From Syntrophomonas sp. (GTDB lineage Bacteria > Bacillota > Syntrophomonadia > Syntrophomonadales > Syntrophomonadaceae), in contig JAQUUV010000021.1 of assembly GCA_028693695.1 (NCBI GenBank), forward strand, positions 7,708-19,085: a DNA stretch of 11,378 nt, in the 5' to 3' direction. Positions 1-6,508 of the stretch are shown here, in pieces. The translations under genes were made by a program, and so were the position numbers. Under the pieces are notes generated by a model. That model saw only the letters and a list, made by a program, of their open reading frames with translations, was not told the DNA's origin and made no database searches. Position 1 is the first letter of the stretch. The number at the start of each line of letters is the position of its first letter.

Positions 1-81
1 ATGACCTGATAAACCAGAGGTGACCCGGTTAATAATGGATGAGTTGCAAACTGCTTAACCGAAAGCCCTGCTGCGGTATTA

Positions 82-468
82 TTATTCTACTTTGTCTCCT
101 GCAGTTGGGCCAGGAGTAGTCAAGTAAATTGAATCTACTTCGACGATTACTGCTCCTTTGGGAGTCATTTTGCCTTTAACCATTTCTACCGCGGAATCAT
201 AATTAACGCCCGCAGTTTCTATTTTAGCAACTCCTTTAAACTGATAACCTGAAGTACTATTCCACACAGAAACAGTTACTTGAGGATTAGACTTGATATT
301 GGCGGTGGTTTTTTTCATAAAATTGTCCACCAGCATAAGCTGACTGTCGTTTAGAACTTTAGCATAGTGAATAGGCACTGCATTAGGAATCCCATTGGCA
401 TCTACAGTTCCCAGTACCCATATTGTACTGCCGAGTAGAGTCTTCATGTCTTCATTAATCTTACCCAT
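82..468 (-). CDS. Pyridoxamine 5'-phosphate oxidase-like (FMN-binding split barrel) protein
   Basis: A 128-residue cytoplasmic protein of the pyridoxamine-phosphate-oxidase-like split-barrel superfamily. Its pattern is typical: an N-terminal helix, then the strands WVLGTVDANGIPNAVPI (about residues 17-33), a central LMLVDNFMKKTTANIKSNP segment (about 44-63) and the strand VTVSVWN followed by GYQFKGVAKI. Family members usually bind FMN or F420 as dimers. The small anaerobe versions have mostly unknown substrates, so true PNPOx activity should not be assumed. I start it at ATG 468 because AGGGAGGT lies at 486-479, ten bases upstream. The frame stays open to 555, but the extra residues have no ribosome site and read like promoter sequence (TATAAT motifs). 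It has no same-strand neighbour and diverges from the DUF169 gene. Family confidence is good; exact function is unknown. Confidence 0.85.
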   Translation of the reverse strand: MGKINEDMKTLLGSTIWVLGTVDANGIPNAVPIHYAKVLNDSQLMLVDNFMKKTTANIKSNPQVTVSVWNSTSGYQFKGVAKIETAGVNYDSAVEMVKGKMTPKGAVIVEVDSIYLTTPGPTAGDKVE

Positions 469-510
469 ATTGTATCTTACCTCCCTAAATAGTTTAATAT
501 TTACGGGCTT

Positions 511-540
511 ATTATACATTATATTATGAGCATAAGTCCA
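511..540 (-). promoter_or_regulatory. Candidate sigma-A promoter for the split-barrel gene
   Basis: On the minus strand a perfect TATAAT (516-511) is preceded, 18 bases upstream, by TGGACT (540-535), a 4/6 match to TTGACA. A second TATAAT overlaps at 523-518. The site lies about 43 bases upstream of the chosen ATG at 468, which supports the shorter start. AT-rich sequence yields such matches by chance, so this is moderate evidence only. Confidence 0.4.
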
Positions 541-619
541 TATAAAGAGAAACACGCGACCTGCCTCAGTAAATACCGATCACAAACTCTCAAGTAGACG
601 AATGGCATATAGAAAGATA

Positions 620-647
620 TTTGCGTTAAGATATTGCGTGATATAAT
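620..647 (+). promoter_or_regulatory. Candidate extended -10 promoter for the DUF169 gene
   Basis: TGATATAAT at 639-647 is a perfect extended -10 element (TGn plus TATAAT). A weak -35 (TTTGCG, 620-625) lies 16 bases upstream. It would give a leader of roughly 135 nt before the ATG at 789. That leader contains only a short GC-rich inverted repeat (CCGTC 727-731 / GACGG 742-746); I recognise no riboswitch in it. Confidence 0.45.
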
Positions 648-788
648 AAAACTGCACTATTATGAATAATCTAAGAAAATACTGGGATATTAGTTGTGAA
701 GCAATAACATGCTGATAGTATCCTGGCCGTCTGGTCTGTAGGACGGGACATTATTCTTATCAATAGCTTAGAGAGGATGGGTAAATAA

Positions 789-1523
789 ATGGGAGATTTT
801 TTTAACCAGGCCATATTATTGAAAGACATTCTACAATTGAAAAGGGAACCAGTTGGTGTAAAATTTGTGAGGAATATTAATGATCTGCCTTCTATAAAGA
901 ACTATGATAAAAGCCGTAAAATGCGTTATTGTCAGTCTTTGATGCTGGCTGGCCAGGGATATAAAATCCTGCTTAGTTCTCAAAATATTGCTTGTGCGGC
1001 AGCAGGTGCTGCCTTTGGCCTAATGCCATTGCATCCTAAACTGGCATCTGGAGAAGGACATTTTAATACCGGGGTTTTGGGGAGTGCTGAGAGTGCTGGA
1101 ATAATAATGAAGGAAATGCCTAGATTGGAGCTAGGAACCTACGAGTTTATTGCCATGGGGCCACTGGGAGAGGTGGAGTGGGTTCCTGATGTAATTGTTA
1201 TTGAAGCACCACCAGAAGCGCTTATGTGGGTAGGTCTGGCGGAAATATATAATAGTGGTACGAGATTACAGTTTACGACATCTGTTGTACAAGCAAGCTG
1301 TGTGGATGCAACTATAGTTCCCTTTCTAACTGGTAAACCTAATGGAAGTTTTGGTTGTACTGGTTGCCGGGAAGCCAGCGATCTAGATCCTTCAGAAGCA
1401 ATACTGGGTTTTCCTGGGGAACATCTGGAAACAATCATAACCAATCTCCAGCTTTTACAGGAGAAGGTCATCCCCAAAAATAGAAATAAATCCATATGCA
1501 AAAGATTTCTGGAGAATAAGTGA
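789..1523 (+). CDS. DUF169 family protein
   Basis: A 244-residue soluble protein that fits the DUF169 family (PF02596), common in anaerobic bacteria and archaea and of unknown biochemical function. Family-like features are the N-terminal LKREPVGVKF stretch (about 17-26), conserved cysteines at C48, C69 and C171, and a C-terminal CTGC motif at 190-193 within FGCTGCRE. The spaced cysteines could bind a metal or Fe-S centre, but this is inference. No signal peptide or membrane segment is seen. Length is normal for the family. The start is ATG 789 with GAGAGG at 771-776; the 12-base spacing is long, and a three-codon ATG-GGT-AAA-TAA lies between. It is transcribed alone and ends before a strong terminator shared with the converging zinc operon. 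Nothing nearby on the same strand indicates its role. Confidence 0.85.
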   Translation: MGDFFNQAILLKDILQLKREPVGVKFVRNINDLPSIKNYDKSRKMRYCQSLMLAGQGYKILLSSQNIACAAAGAAFGLMPLHPKLASGEGHFNTGVLGSAESAGIIMKEMPRLELGTYEFIAMGPLGEVEWVPDVIVIEAPPEALMWVGLAEIYNSGTRLQFTTSVVQASCVDATIVPFLTGKPNGSFGCTGCREASDLDPSEAILGFPGEHLETIITNLQLLQEKVIPKNRNKSICKRFLENK

Positions 1524-1572
1524 GACTAAAATTAAGAATGAAGAAGTGCTTTAACTAAATGTCTATGAAAAT

Positions 1573-1612
1573 AAATATCTCGTACCACTATTAGGTGATA
1601 CGGGATATTTTT
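1573..1612. terminator. Bidirectional intrinsic terminator between DUF169 and zur
   Basis: Arms 1573-1584 (AAATATCTCGTA) and 1599-1610 (TACGGGATATTT) pair over 12 bp with one G-U wobble. The stem continues inward as CAC/GTG after one mismatch, around the loop TATTAG. On the plus strand the stem runs into TTTTTATG. On the minus strand the same arm is followed by T-rich ATTTATTTTC. It sits between the convergent DUF169 and zur stop codons, as expected for a shared terminator. Confidence 0.8.
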
Positions 1613-1645
1613 ATGTGATTCGCTTTCTAAAAGTGCCTACTTGTA

Positions 1646-2089
1646 TCACCGACTCCTTGGTATATGCTCTATCGACTGGCAGTCCCGACAATAACCGTAC
1701 ACTTCAAAACGACATTCCAGCTCACTGTATCCTTCAGTCTGGGAAGCGTTCAGTTCTTGCAGGGGACAGAAATTCATCGGGCTTATCTTTCCACAGGAAC
1801 GACAAATTAGGTGATGGTGGTGCTCTTCCATTTCTCGCAGGCGGTAGGCAAAGACCCCATTGCTGTCACGATCCACCCGACAAAGCACCCCCATGTTGCT
1901 AAGGGCCTCGAGGTTACGACAGACGGTAGAAAAATCGATATCGGCCTTATGGGTGTTTAACTCTTCATACAAGGATTTTGCGGTCACCCAGCCCGACTCC
2001 AGGGTAAAAAATTCCAGTATTTTCTTCCTCGGCCGGGTCATTTTAAAACCTTTTTCTGATAGTTGCTGCTGCAAGTTGCAAGGGTTCAT
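1646..2089 (-). CDS. zur: Fur-family metalloregulator, probably the zinc uptake regulator Zur
   Basis: A 147-residue Fur-superfamily repressor. Residues about 15-85 form the winged helix, with the recognition helix around DFSTVCRNLEAL (52-63). The C-terminal dimerisation/metal domain carries the HHHH cluster (90-93) and the two structural-zinc CxxC pairs, C96/C99 and C134/C137, with C108 as an additional cysteine. Fur proteins repress promoters when loaded with metal. Being the last gene of the znuA-znuC-znuB operon makes Zur the most likely specificity, although Fur or PerR cannot be excluded from sequence alone. The gene begins 22 bases after the znuB stop, with GAGAGGAG upstream of ATG 2089. 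The likely target is the perfect palindrome at 4749-4764 on the operon's own promoter, giving feedback control. The call to Zur is inferred from context. Confidence 0.85.
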   Translation of the reverse strand: MNPCNLQQQLSEKGFKMTRPRKKILEFFTLESGWVTAKSLYEELNTHKADIDFSTVCRNLEALSNMGVLCRVDRDSNGVFAYRLREMEEHHHHLICRSCGKISPMNFCPLQELNASQTEGYSELECRFEVYGYCRDCQSIEHIPRSR

Positions 2090-2111
2090 AATTTGTTGAA
2101 CTCCTCTCGTG

Positions 2112-2984
2112 CTATTTCTTCATAGTGTGAACGGACTCGTCCGAGGAATCAACCGCCAGGTGCTTACGATGAAATAAAATCCGACCTGATCCGGATAGCA
2201 ACTGGACCAAGGTGTAAACCAGCACGGATAATATTACAATGGCTGCACCAGAGGCAACATTGTAGTGATAAGAAATTGCCAGGCCGGCCAGGCAAAACAT
2301 AGCCCCCAGTATTACCGACAGACCCATAATACCAGGCAAATCCGCTCTGAAAATACGCGCCAAAGCCGGAGGAACACATAGCAGGGCCAGAATTAGAATG
2401 ATGCCCACTACTCGAATAAGAACTACCACGGTAAGGGCAATCATAGCATAGGTGAGAGACTCAGCCAAAACCACGGGTAAACCCAAGGCATTGCTAAACT
2501 CTTCATCAAATAAATATGCCTGCAAAAGATGGAAGAAGGATATTGTAATCAGAAGAAGCAGGCTATCCAGTATGGCCATCACCAACAAATCCTTTACAGA
2601 AACCGTCAGGATATCGCCAAACAGGTAAGTGCTCATGCTCGGGGGATAACCAGGGGTAAAGGAAATAAACAGGATACCCAGAGCCATACCTAACGGCCAG
2701 AACATACCGATAAGTACATCGGGCATTACTGTGGAACGGCGCTGAATTTGAGCAATAGACAAGGCTGAAAACATGGAAAAGCCAAGTGCCGTATACATCG
2801 GTTCCACTTGCAGGTAGTAACCCAGGCCGATACCGCCAAAAGCCGTATGGGCAATACCGCCACTCATCATTACCAGTTTTTTTTCAACGATAATGGCACC
2901 AATAATACCACAAGCGATGCTGGCCAGCAGGGCACCCATAACAGCATTTTGTAGAAAACTATACTGTAATAGAGCTGAGATCAT
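2112..2984 (-). CDS. znuB: Zinc ABC transporter permease ZnuB (ABC-3 family)
   Basis: A 290-residue integral membrane permease of the ABC-3 (ZnuB/MntB/TroC) family that forms the zinc channel in the cytoplasmic membrane and couples to ZnuC. The sequence is strongly hydrophobic, with roughly eight membrane helices. Family-typical segments are GIIGAIIVEKKLVMMSGGIAH (near 26-46), the central LGLPVVLAESLTYAMIALTVV stretch (about 167-187), and LILALLCVPPALARI (about 197-211), which matches the conserved helix-loop before the C-terminal helices. Length is normal. The start ATG overlaps the znuC stop by four bases (ATGA, 2981-2984) and has GGAGGT five bases upstream, so translation is probably coupled. 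Zinc rather than manganese is inferred from the adjacent Zur-like regulator; the family also contains Mn and Fe transporters. Confidence 0.9.
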   Translation of the reverse strand: MISALLQYSFLQNAVMGALLASIACGIIGAIIVEKKLVMMSGGIAHTAFGGIGLGYYLQVEPMYTALGFSMFSALSIAQIQRRSTVMPDVLIGMFWPLGMALGILFISFTPGYPPSMSTYLFGDILTVSVKDLLVMAILDSLLLLITISFFHLLQAYLFDEEFSNALGLPVVLAESLTYAMIALTVVVLIRVVGIILILALLCVPPALARIFRADLPGIMGLSVILGAMFCLAGLAISYHYNVASGAAIVILSVLVYTLVQLLSGSGRILFHRKHLAVDSSDESVHTMKK

Positions 2985-3754
2985 GATTTACCTCCGTGTT
3001 TTTCCAACACCCGGTGGGGTACGCCATGGGCAATAAGCTCCACCGGACAGCCATATAGTTGGATGACCAACTCGGGGCTAATATCAGGTTCCCCGTGATA
3101 GTGCAGGCGATGATTGATACAGGCAATATCTCGAACATAAGCGCTGATAGCCAGCGTGTCGTGAGTAACCATGATAATGGTCATTTCCTGGTTAAGTTCC
3201 TGCAATAGTTCATAGACTCTGGTGCTGGCACTGGCATCCAAACCGCTAATCGGTTCATCTAAAAGAAGCAACGCAGGCTCAACCGCCAGAGCCCGGGCAA
3301 TCAGAACCCTCTGCCACTGCCCGCTGGACAATTGTCCGATCTGTCTTTCAGCCAGATCCAGCACATCCAGTCGATTCAGGCACCATTTAACTCTATCCCG
3401 GTCAACTGAGCTATAGCGATGAAAAATAGGCAATTTCCCGGCCATTCTGCCCAGCGAGACTACCTGGCGGACAGAAATGGGAAACTGGCGATTGATAGCT
3501 GCCGCCTGAGGGACATAGCCGATCAGGCGGCGATTATATTTAGGATTCTGACCAAATATTTCTACTTGCCCACTCCAGGGTTCAAGCAACCCAAGCATAA
3601 TTTTTAAAAGGGTGGTTTTGCCCCCGCCATTGGGACCGATAATCCCGGTAAAGCTTCCCTTTTTAATGGTAAGATTGATGTTTTCCAGGGCGGTGATACT
3701 GCCATAACCCGCACTTACATTTTGCAGGCAAACTGCTTGCTTCATTTCATTCAC
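2981..3754 (-). CDS. znuC: Zinc ABC transporter ATP-binding protein ZnuC
   Basis: A 257-residue ABC ATPase that powers metal import. All core motifs are visible: Walker A GPNGGGKTT (40-48), the Q-loop region YVPQ (80-83), signature LSSGQ (142-146), Walker B LLLLDEP (162-168), the D-loop SGLDAS (170-175) and the H-loop histidine H198 in MVTHD. It resembles the ZnuC/MntB-type ATPases that pair with ABC-3 permeases. The start is ATG 3754, about eleven bases after AAGGTGG; a second in-frame ATG lies three codons in. It follows znuA after 46 bases and overlaps znuB by four, so the three genes form one transporter operon. No defects are seen. Confidence 0.92.
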   Translation of the reverse strand: MNEMKQAVCLQNVSAGYGSITALENINLTIKKGSFTGIIGPNGGGKTTLLKIMLGLLEPWSGQVEIFGQNPKYNRRLIGYVPQAAAINRQFPISVRQVVSLGRMAGKLPIFHRYSSVDRDRVKWCLNRLDVLDLAERQIGQLSSGQWQRVLIARALAVEPALLLLDEPISGLDASASTRVYELLQELNQEMTIIMVTHDTLAISAYVRDIACINHRLHYHGEPDISPELVIQLYGCPVELIAHGVPHRVLEKHGGKS

Positions 3755-3800
3755 TCAAAATCCACCTTATCATAACCTGTATGGTATTCTAACATAATTT

Positions 3801-4718
3801 TTATTTCTTCTGAAGAACTTGGGCAAAGGTCTGAGCCGTTTTGCGCAGATTATCGATGTAATCTGGAGCCAGAGGAGCAATAAGCTCAGCCTGCCCCCCC
3901 AATTCATGGGCGAAGGTTTGGGCCTGTTTGCTATCCATTTCTGCCTGGTAGAATATCACTTTTATGTTTTCTTTTTTGGCCAGGTCAATTACTGACTGCA
4001 ATTGCTGAGCGGTAGCCTCCTTGCCCTCTTCTTCCAGCGCAATCATCTTGAGCCCATAGTCATCCGCAAAATAGCCCATGGCAGGATGGTAGACAATGAA
4101 GCTCTGCCCGGATAAACCCTGTAGGGAGGAGGAGATTTCCGTGTTCAATTTTTCTAGTTCCGCCTGATAGACCTGAGCATTTTTCTGATAGCTATCCGCA
4201 TGTTGGGGATCGGCTGCCGCTAATTCTGCGGATATTATTTTTACCATTTCTGCTACTCGTTTAGGGGATAACCAGCGATGCGGGTCTTTTTCTCCAGGGG
4301 CCATCTCGCGAGCCGGATAGACCTTATCCACTTGAACTGGCAGATCAACCAGCTTCATTTGCGAATTGATTTCCTTAAGTCGGGGCAGGATGCCGCTCTT
4401 TTCTGCGGGAACACCGATGGCGAAATAAAGCTTGGACTTGCTTAACTGTTCCATGGTCTGTGGGGTGGGGGCGTAGTTTTCCGGGTTGGCTCCCGGCGGA
4501 ATTATGGTAACTACATCTACCAGTTCTCCCCCCACGGCTTTAACAAATGTTGCCTGAGGCACAATGGATACAGCCACTCGTAATTTATCGGGGCTACTGG
4601 GGCTCGGTGCTTGGGCAGTTTGCTTCTTGCTGCTGGTGCAACCAGACGCAGTTAACAAAGTCAAACAAAGTACAGACAACAAAATCATGAGTTTCATTTT
4701 CCGACAGGGTATTAACAT
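3801..4718 (-). CDS. znuA: Zinc ABC transporter substrate-binding lipoprotein ZnuA
   Basis: A 305-residue cluster-9 (ZnuA/PsaA-type) metal-binding lipoprotein that captures metal outside the membrane and delivers it to ZnuBC. The N terminus is a lipoprotein signal (hydrophobic core about 8-22, lipobox ASGC, lipidated C27) followed by a Ser/Pro/Gln-rich tether. Ligand motifs: H147 in KDPHRW, H211 in YHPAMGYFADDYG and a C-terminal acidic residue, D286 in APDYIDN. The usual first histidine (normally PPGANPHxYEPTP) is replaced by glutamate E80 in PPGANPENYAPTP. No His-rich loop is present. The start is ATG 4718, with AAAGGAGGT ending seven bases upstream. The frame is open to 4838, but that extension crosses the promoter and operator. 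It is first in the znuA-znuC-znuB-zur operon. The metal could be Zn or Mn; Zn is favoured by context. Confidence 0.9.
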   Translation of the reverse strand: MLIPCRKMKLMILLSVLCLTLLTASGCTSSKKQTAQAPSPSSPDKLRVAVSIVPQATFVKAVGGELVDVVTIIPPGANPENYAPTPQTMEQLSKSKLYFAIGVPAEKSGILPRLKEINSQMKLVDLPVQVDKVYPAREMAPGEKDPHRWLSPKRVAEMVKIISAELAAADPQHADSYQKNAQVYQAELEKLNTEISSSLQGLSGQSFIVYHPAMGYFADDYGLKMIALEEEGKEATAQQLQSVIDLAKKENIKVIFYQAEMDSKQAQTFAHELGGQAELIAPLAPDYIDNLRKTAQTFAQVLQKK

Positions 4719-4748
4719 TGAAATTACCTCCTTTAGTAATGATACAAG

Positions 4749-4764
4749 ATGCAAGTACTTGCAT
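4749..4764. promoter_or_regulatory. 16-bp perfect palindrome, candidate Zur operator
   Basis: ATGCAAGTACTTGCAT is perfectly self-complementary over 16 bases. It overlaps the predicted transcription start of the zinc operon and lies 15 bases upstream of the znuA Shine-Dalgarno. It is not the textbook Fur/Zur box of Bacillus subtilis (TCGTAATnATTACGA type), so assignment to the operon's own Fur-family protein rests on position and symmetry. Confidence 0.6.
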
Positions 4765-4769
4765 TTATA

Positions 4770-4798
4770 ATTATTGCTCGGGAGTAAGTAAATGTCAA
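4770..4798 (-). promoter_or_regulatory. Promoter of the znuA-znuC-znuB-zur operon
   Basis: On the minus strand a consensus TTGACA (4798-4793) is followed, after exactly 17 bases, by AATAAT (4775-4770), a 5/6 match to TATAAT. Transcription would begin near 4763, about 45 bases upstream of the znuA ATG at 4718. The start point falls inside the 16-bp palindrome, which is the expected geometry for a repressor site. Confidence 0.7.
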
Positions 4799-4863
4799 TA
4801 CATTCCATAAATACATAATGAACGAAAATGAAACTCACTTCTTCTACGTTCCATTATGAATCC

Positions 4864-5071
4864 AAAACATGAGTGAGCTTATCTGTCCCAAATGTGGAGA
4901 ACCACTCAAAATATTTGGTGAAAGTCAAGGCGAATCGGTATTCAAAAAGATGGGGACAGATTTCCTGGGTAGCTTACCATGAACTTGGTGGATAAGGGTC
5001 AAGCGGAAGACTTAGGGGAGTATACGGCAAATGGTATATATAGTCCCGTGATTAATATTACACTCGACTGA
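4864..5071 (+). pseudogene. 3' remnant of an mrp (P-loop ATPase) paralogue
   Basis: The plus strand here is clearly homologous to the end of the intact mrp gene (8756 onward). Aligning 4869-4979 with 8761-8871 by hand gives about 18 mismatches in 111 bases without gaps, mostly at third codon positions. It reads MSELICPKCGEPLKIFGE..., keeping the CxxC pair, then reaches TGA at 4980-4982, just where a deletion of roughly 15-17 bases relative to mrp shifts the frame. Reading resumes at 4979 as NLVDKGQAED, matching KLVDEGKVEE of mrp, and ends at TGA 5069-5071. The P-loop and all other nucleotide-binding motifs are absent. It lies between the divergent znu promoter and the end of modD. It is almost certainly nonfunctional; the synonymous pattern suggests an old paralogue rather than a recent copy. 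Confidence 0.8.
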
Positions 5072-5081
5072 GTAACTAGAA

Positions 5082-5936
5082 CTAGAGATTTATCTCCAAT
5101 GGTTTCATGGTGACAGATATGTCTAGTGGTCGACCAAAATACATGGAAGTGGTAACAATAGCGTCAATACCTGTTGCTGCGTAGGCAGTGACATTCGCTT
5201 CCGTAATTCCTCCTGCCCCAATCAGAAGCAGGTTTGGGTGATATTTTCTGATTTCCTGTACATAGTGTTTAAGCTGCTCCGAGGGGACCTTGTCAAATTG
5301 GATGCCGTCTACGCCTGCTTCAGCAAGCAAGAGGGCCTCATCCAGTTTTGTTACTTCTACAATAACTTTCTTCTCGCAGGCCTGCTGCCGAAGTTTAGGA
5401 ATGCTTTTTGCCAGCTCTTCCATACCGGAAAGAAAATTAATGTGTTGACGAAAGACCAGGATAGTTTCTGATAGACCCAGACGATGGGGAAATCCGCCAC
5501 CGGCTACCACCGCTTTGATGGCTAGTTCCCGAGTTCCGGGAAACATTTTACGGGTAGAAAGTATACTAATGTTGGGGTTAACCATCCGGGCTTTATCCAG
5601 AAGGAAGCGAGTCCGGCTAGCAATTCCACTGCTGTATTCCAATATGTTAAGACAAATTTTCCAGGCAATATGTAGGTTGGAAGCTGTGCCCTCGGCTTGC
5701 AGGAAGGTTTGGCCGGGTAAGATTTGAGTTCCGCTGGAAAGTAGCAAGCCTAGTTTAAGGCCCAGCTTTTGAAGAATGCGGGCAGCTTCTTCTGAACCAC
5801 TAAGGATTCCTTTTTCCCGTGATGCAAAGGATATTCTCCCTGGCTCCTGACCAATATTAAGCAGCAGGGTAGTCAAATCAAGATATGGAGCATCTTCGCG
5901 GATAAAGCGATCAAGAGTTTCTTCACTAATGTACAT
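5082..5936 (-). CDS. modD: ModD, molybdenum-associated nicotinate-nucleotide-pyrophosphorylase-like protein
   Basis: A 284-residue homologue of quinolinate phosphoribosyltransferase (NadC) belonging to the ModD branch. An N-terminal sandwich domain spans about 1-108 and an alpha/beta barrel about 109-280. The ModD hallmark is STRKMFPGTRELAIKAVVAG (127-146) followed by GGFPHRLGLSETILVFRQH (147-165); NadC has TRKTTPG...GGGxNHRxGLxD with a Lys-Asp-Asn-His segment in place of VFRQH. ModD genes usually accompany molybdate transport genes; their true reaction is unsettled, and phosphoribosyl transfer is inferred from the fold. No modABC genes are in the window. The start is ATG 5936, with GGAGGT (5948-5943) six bases upstream. 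The gene stands alone, with an mrp relic downstream and a Fur-family relic upstream. NadC is the alternative, but the motif favours ModD. Confidence 0.85.
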   Translation of the reverse strand: MYISEETLDRFIREDAPYLDLTTLLLNIGQEPGRISFASREKGILSGSEEAARILQKLGLKLGLLLSSGTQILPGQTFLQAEGTASNLHIAWKICLNILEYSSGIASRTRFLLDKARMVNPNISILSTRKMFPGTRELAIKAVVAGGGFPHRLGLSETILVFRQHINFLSGMEELAKSIPKLRQQACEKKVIVEVTKLDEALLLAEAGVDGIQFDKVPSEQLKHYVQEIRKYHPNLLLIGAGGITEANVTAYAATGIDAIVTTSMYFGRPLDISVTMKPLEINL

Positions 5937-6064
5937 CAGTATACCTCCATTAATATGAGTATAGGTTATGTTGACATATGCTCATTAATATTTTATTGTA
6001 TTATTTATCATATGTCCAATATAGTTCAAGGATTATATCAGGGCTTGTTTGAAAGATACAGCAA

Positions 6065-6268
6065 TTACTTGCAATTTCGGCAGTACCCATAAATTTCGAG
6101 TTCATGACCAGTAACATTAATGCCCATTTAGGCTTGTAATAGTTCGCCGTATTGCTCGAATGGGCAATCATCCACCGCAAACATCTGCTTGCAACCTATA
6201 CAAATAAAGTGATGCTTATGCTCCATTTGATTCAACTCGAAAAGGCTGGGTACAATCCTGCGGCAGTA
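6065..6268 (-). pseudogene. 3' remnant of a Fur-family regulator
   Basis: Reading the minus strand from 6268 gives RRIVPSLFELNQMEHKHHF, then ICIGCKQMFAVDDCPFEQY, an in-frame TAA (6130-6128), and MGINVTGHELEIYGYCRNC ending at TAA 6067-6065. This is the C-terminal half of a Fur/Zur/PerR protein. It has the His-rich MEHKHHF motif, the first CxxC (CIGC), the DCPFE segment and the second CxxC (CRNC). The DNA-binding winged helix is missing: upstream the frame meets TAA at 6271-6269 and no HTH-like sequence is seen. It differs clearly from the intact zur at 1646-2089, so it derives from a different paralogue. With a nonsense codon and no DNA-binding domain it should be dead. Its orientation matches modD, which starts about 130 bases downstream. 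Confidence 0.75.
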
Positions 6269-6370
6269 TTATACAGCAGCTACCACCGCAGAAAGATCTT
6301 GGATCTTTGGAAATAACTCTTAGCCCTTTTCATCCTATTATTTTACGTGGAGGTTAGATTTGTATGCAGC

Positions 6371-6478
6371 ATATTAATTTCCTTGTTAATCTAAAGGGAA
6401 TTATGACTTATATGTAGAATATTCATATTCAAAATCACGGATTTTAGTATAGATCCATTAATACAGATAATTCAAATT
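6371..6478 (+). repeat. Upstream block, copy 1, with two conserved inverted repeats
   Basis: This segment directly precedes the intact CoA-transferase and is closely similar to 10485-10592. It contains TAATTTCCTT / AAGGGAATTA (6375-6384 and 6394-6403; one wobble pair) and AAAATC-ACG-GATTTT (6435-6449). Both inverted repeats persist in the other copy, the first as a perfect 9-bp version. It probably holds the promoter or control site, but I cannot place a confident -35/-10 pair in it. Confidence 0.65.
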
Positions 6479-6508
6479 TATATTTTTCGGTTTGGAGGGT
6501 TATCTTTG

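Larger units (their letters stand above)
5937..6508. other. 572-base intergenic region: Fur relic plus CoA-transferase upstream block
   Basis: Contents from left: the modD ribosome site (5943-5948); an AT-rich segment with the inverted repeat GACATATG (5973-5980) / CATATGTC (6009-6016); the Fur-family relic (6065-6268); a perfect hairpin AAAGATC-TTG-GATCTTT (6292-6308) without a T-tract; and, from 6371 to 6478, a block repeated upstream of the second CoA-transferase copy. A 17-codon ORF starting at ATG 6364 with GGAGG upstream is not conserved in that second copy and is probably fortuitous. Confidence 0.6.

Noticed and set aside
26..61. CGGTTAA/TTAACCG inverted repeat at the window start
   Set aside because: A seven-base stem with a 22-base loop and no T-tract; too weak to call a terminator for the split-barrel gene.
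1139..1501. 120-codon minus-strand ORF inside the DUF169 gene
   Set aside because: It lies wholly antisense to a well-supported gene, has no recognisable domain and reads like a shadow frame.
4719..4838. N-terminal extension of znuA upstream of ATG 4718
   Set aside because: The extension crosses the promoter and the palindrome and lacks a ribosome site; the signal peptide and AAAGGAGGT support ATG 4718.
6364..6417. 17-codon ORF with GGAGG upstream, ahead of the CoA-transferase
   Set aside because: Its start codon is absent from the otherwise similar upstream block of the second copy, so it is probably not a leader peptide.
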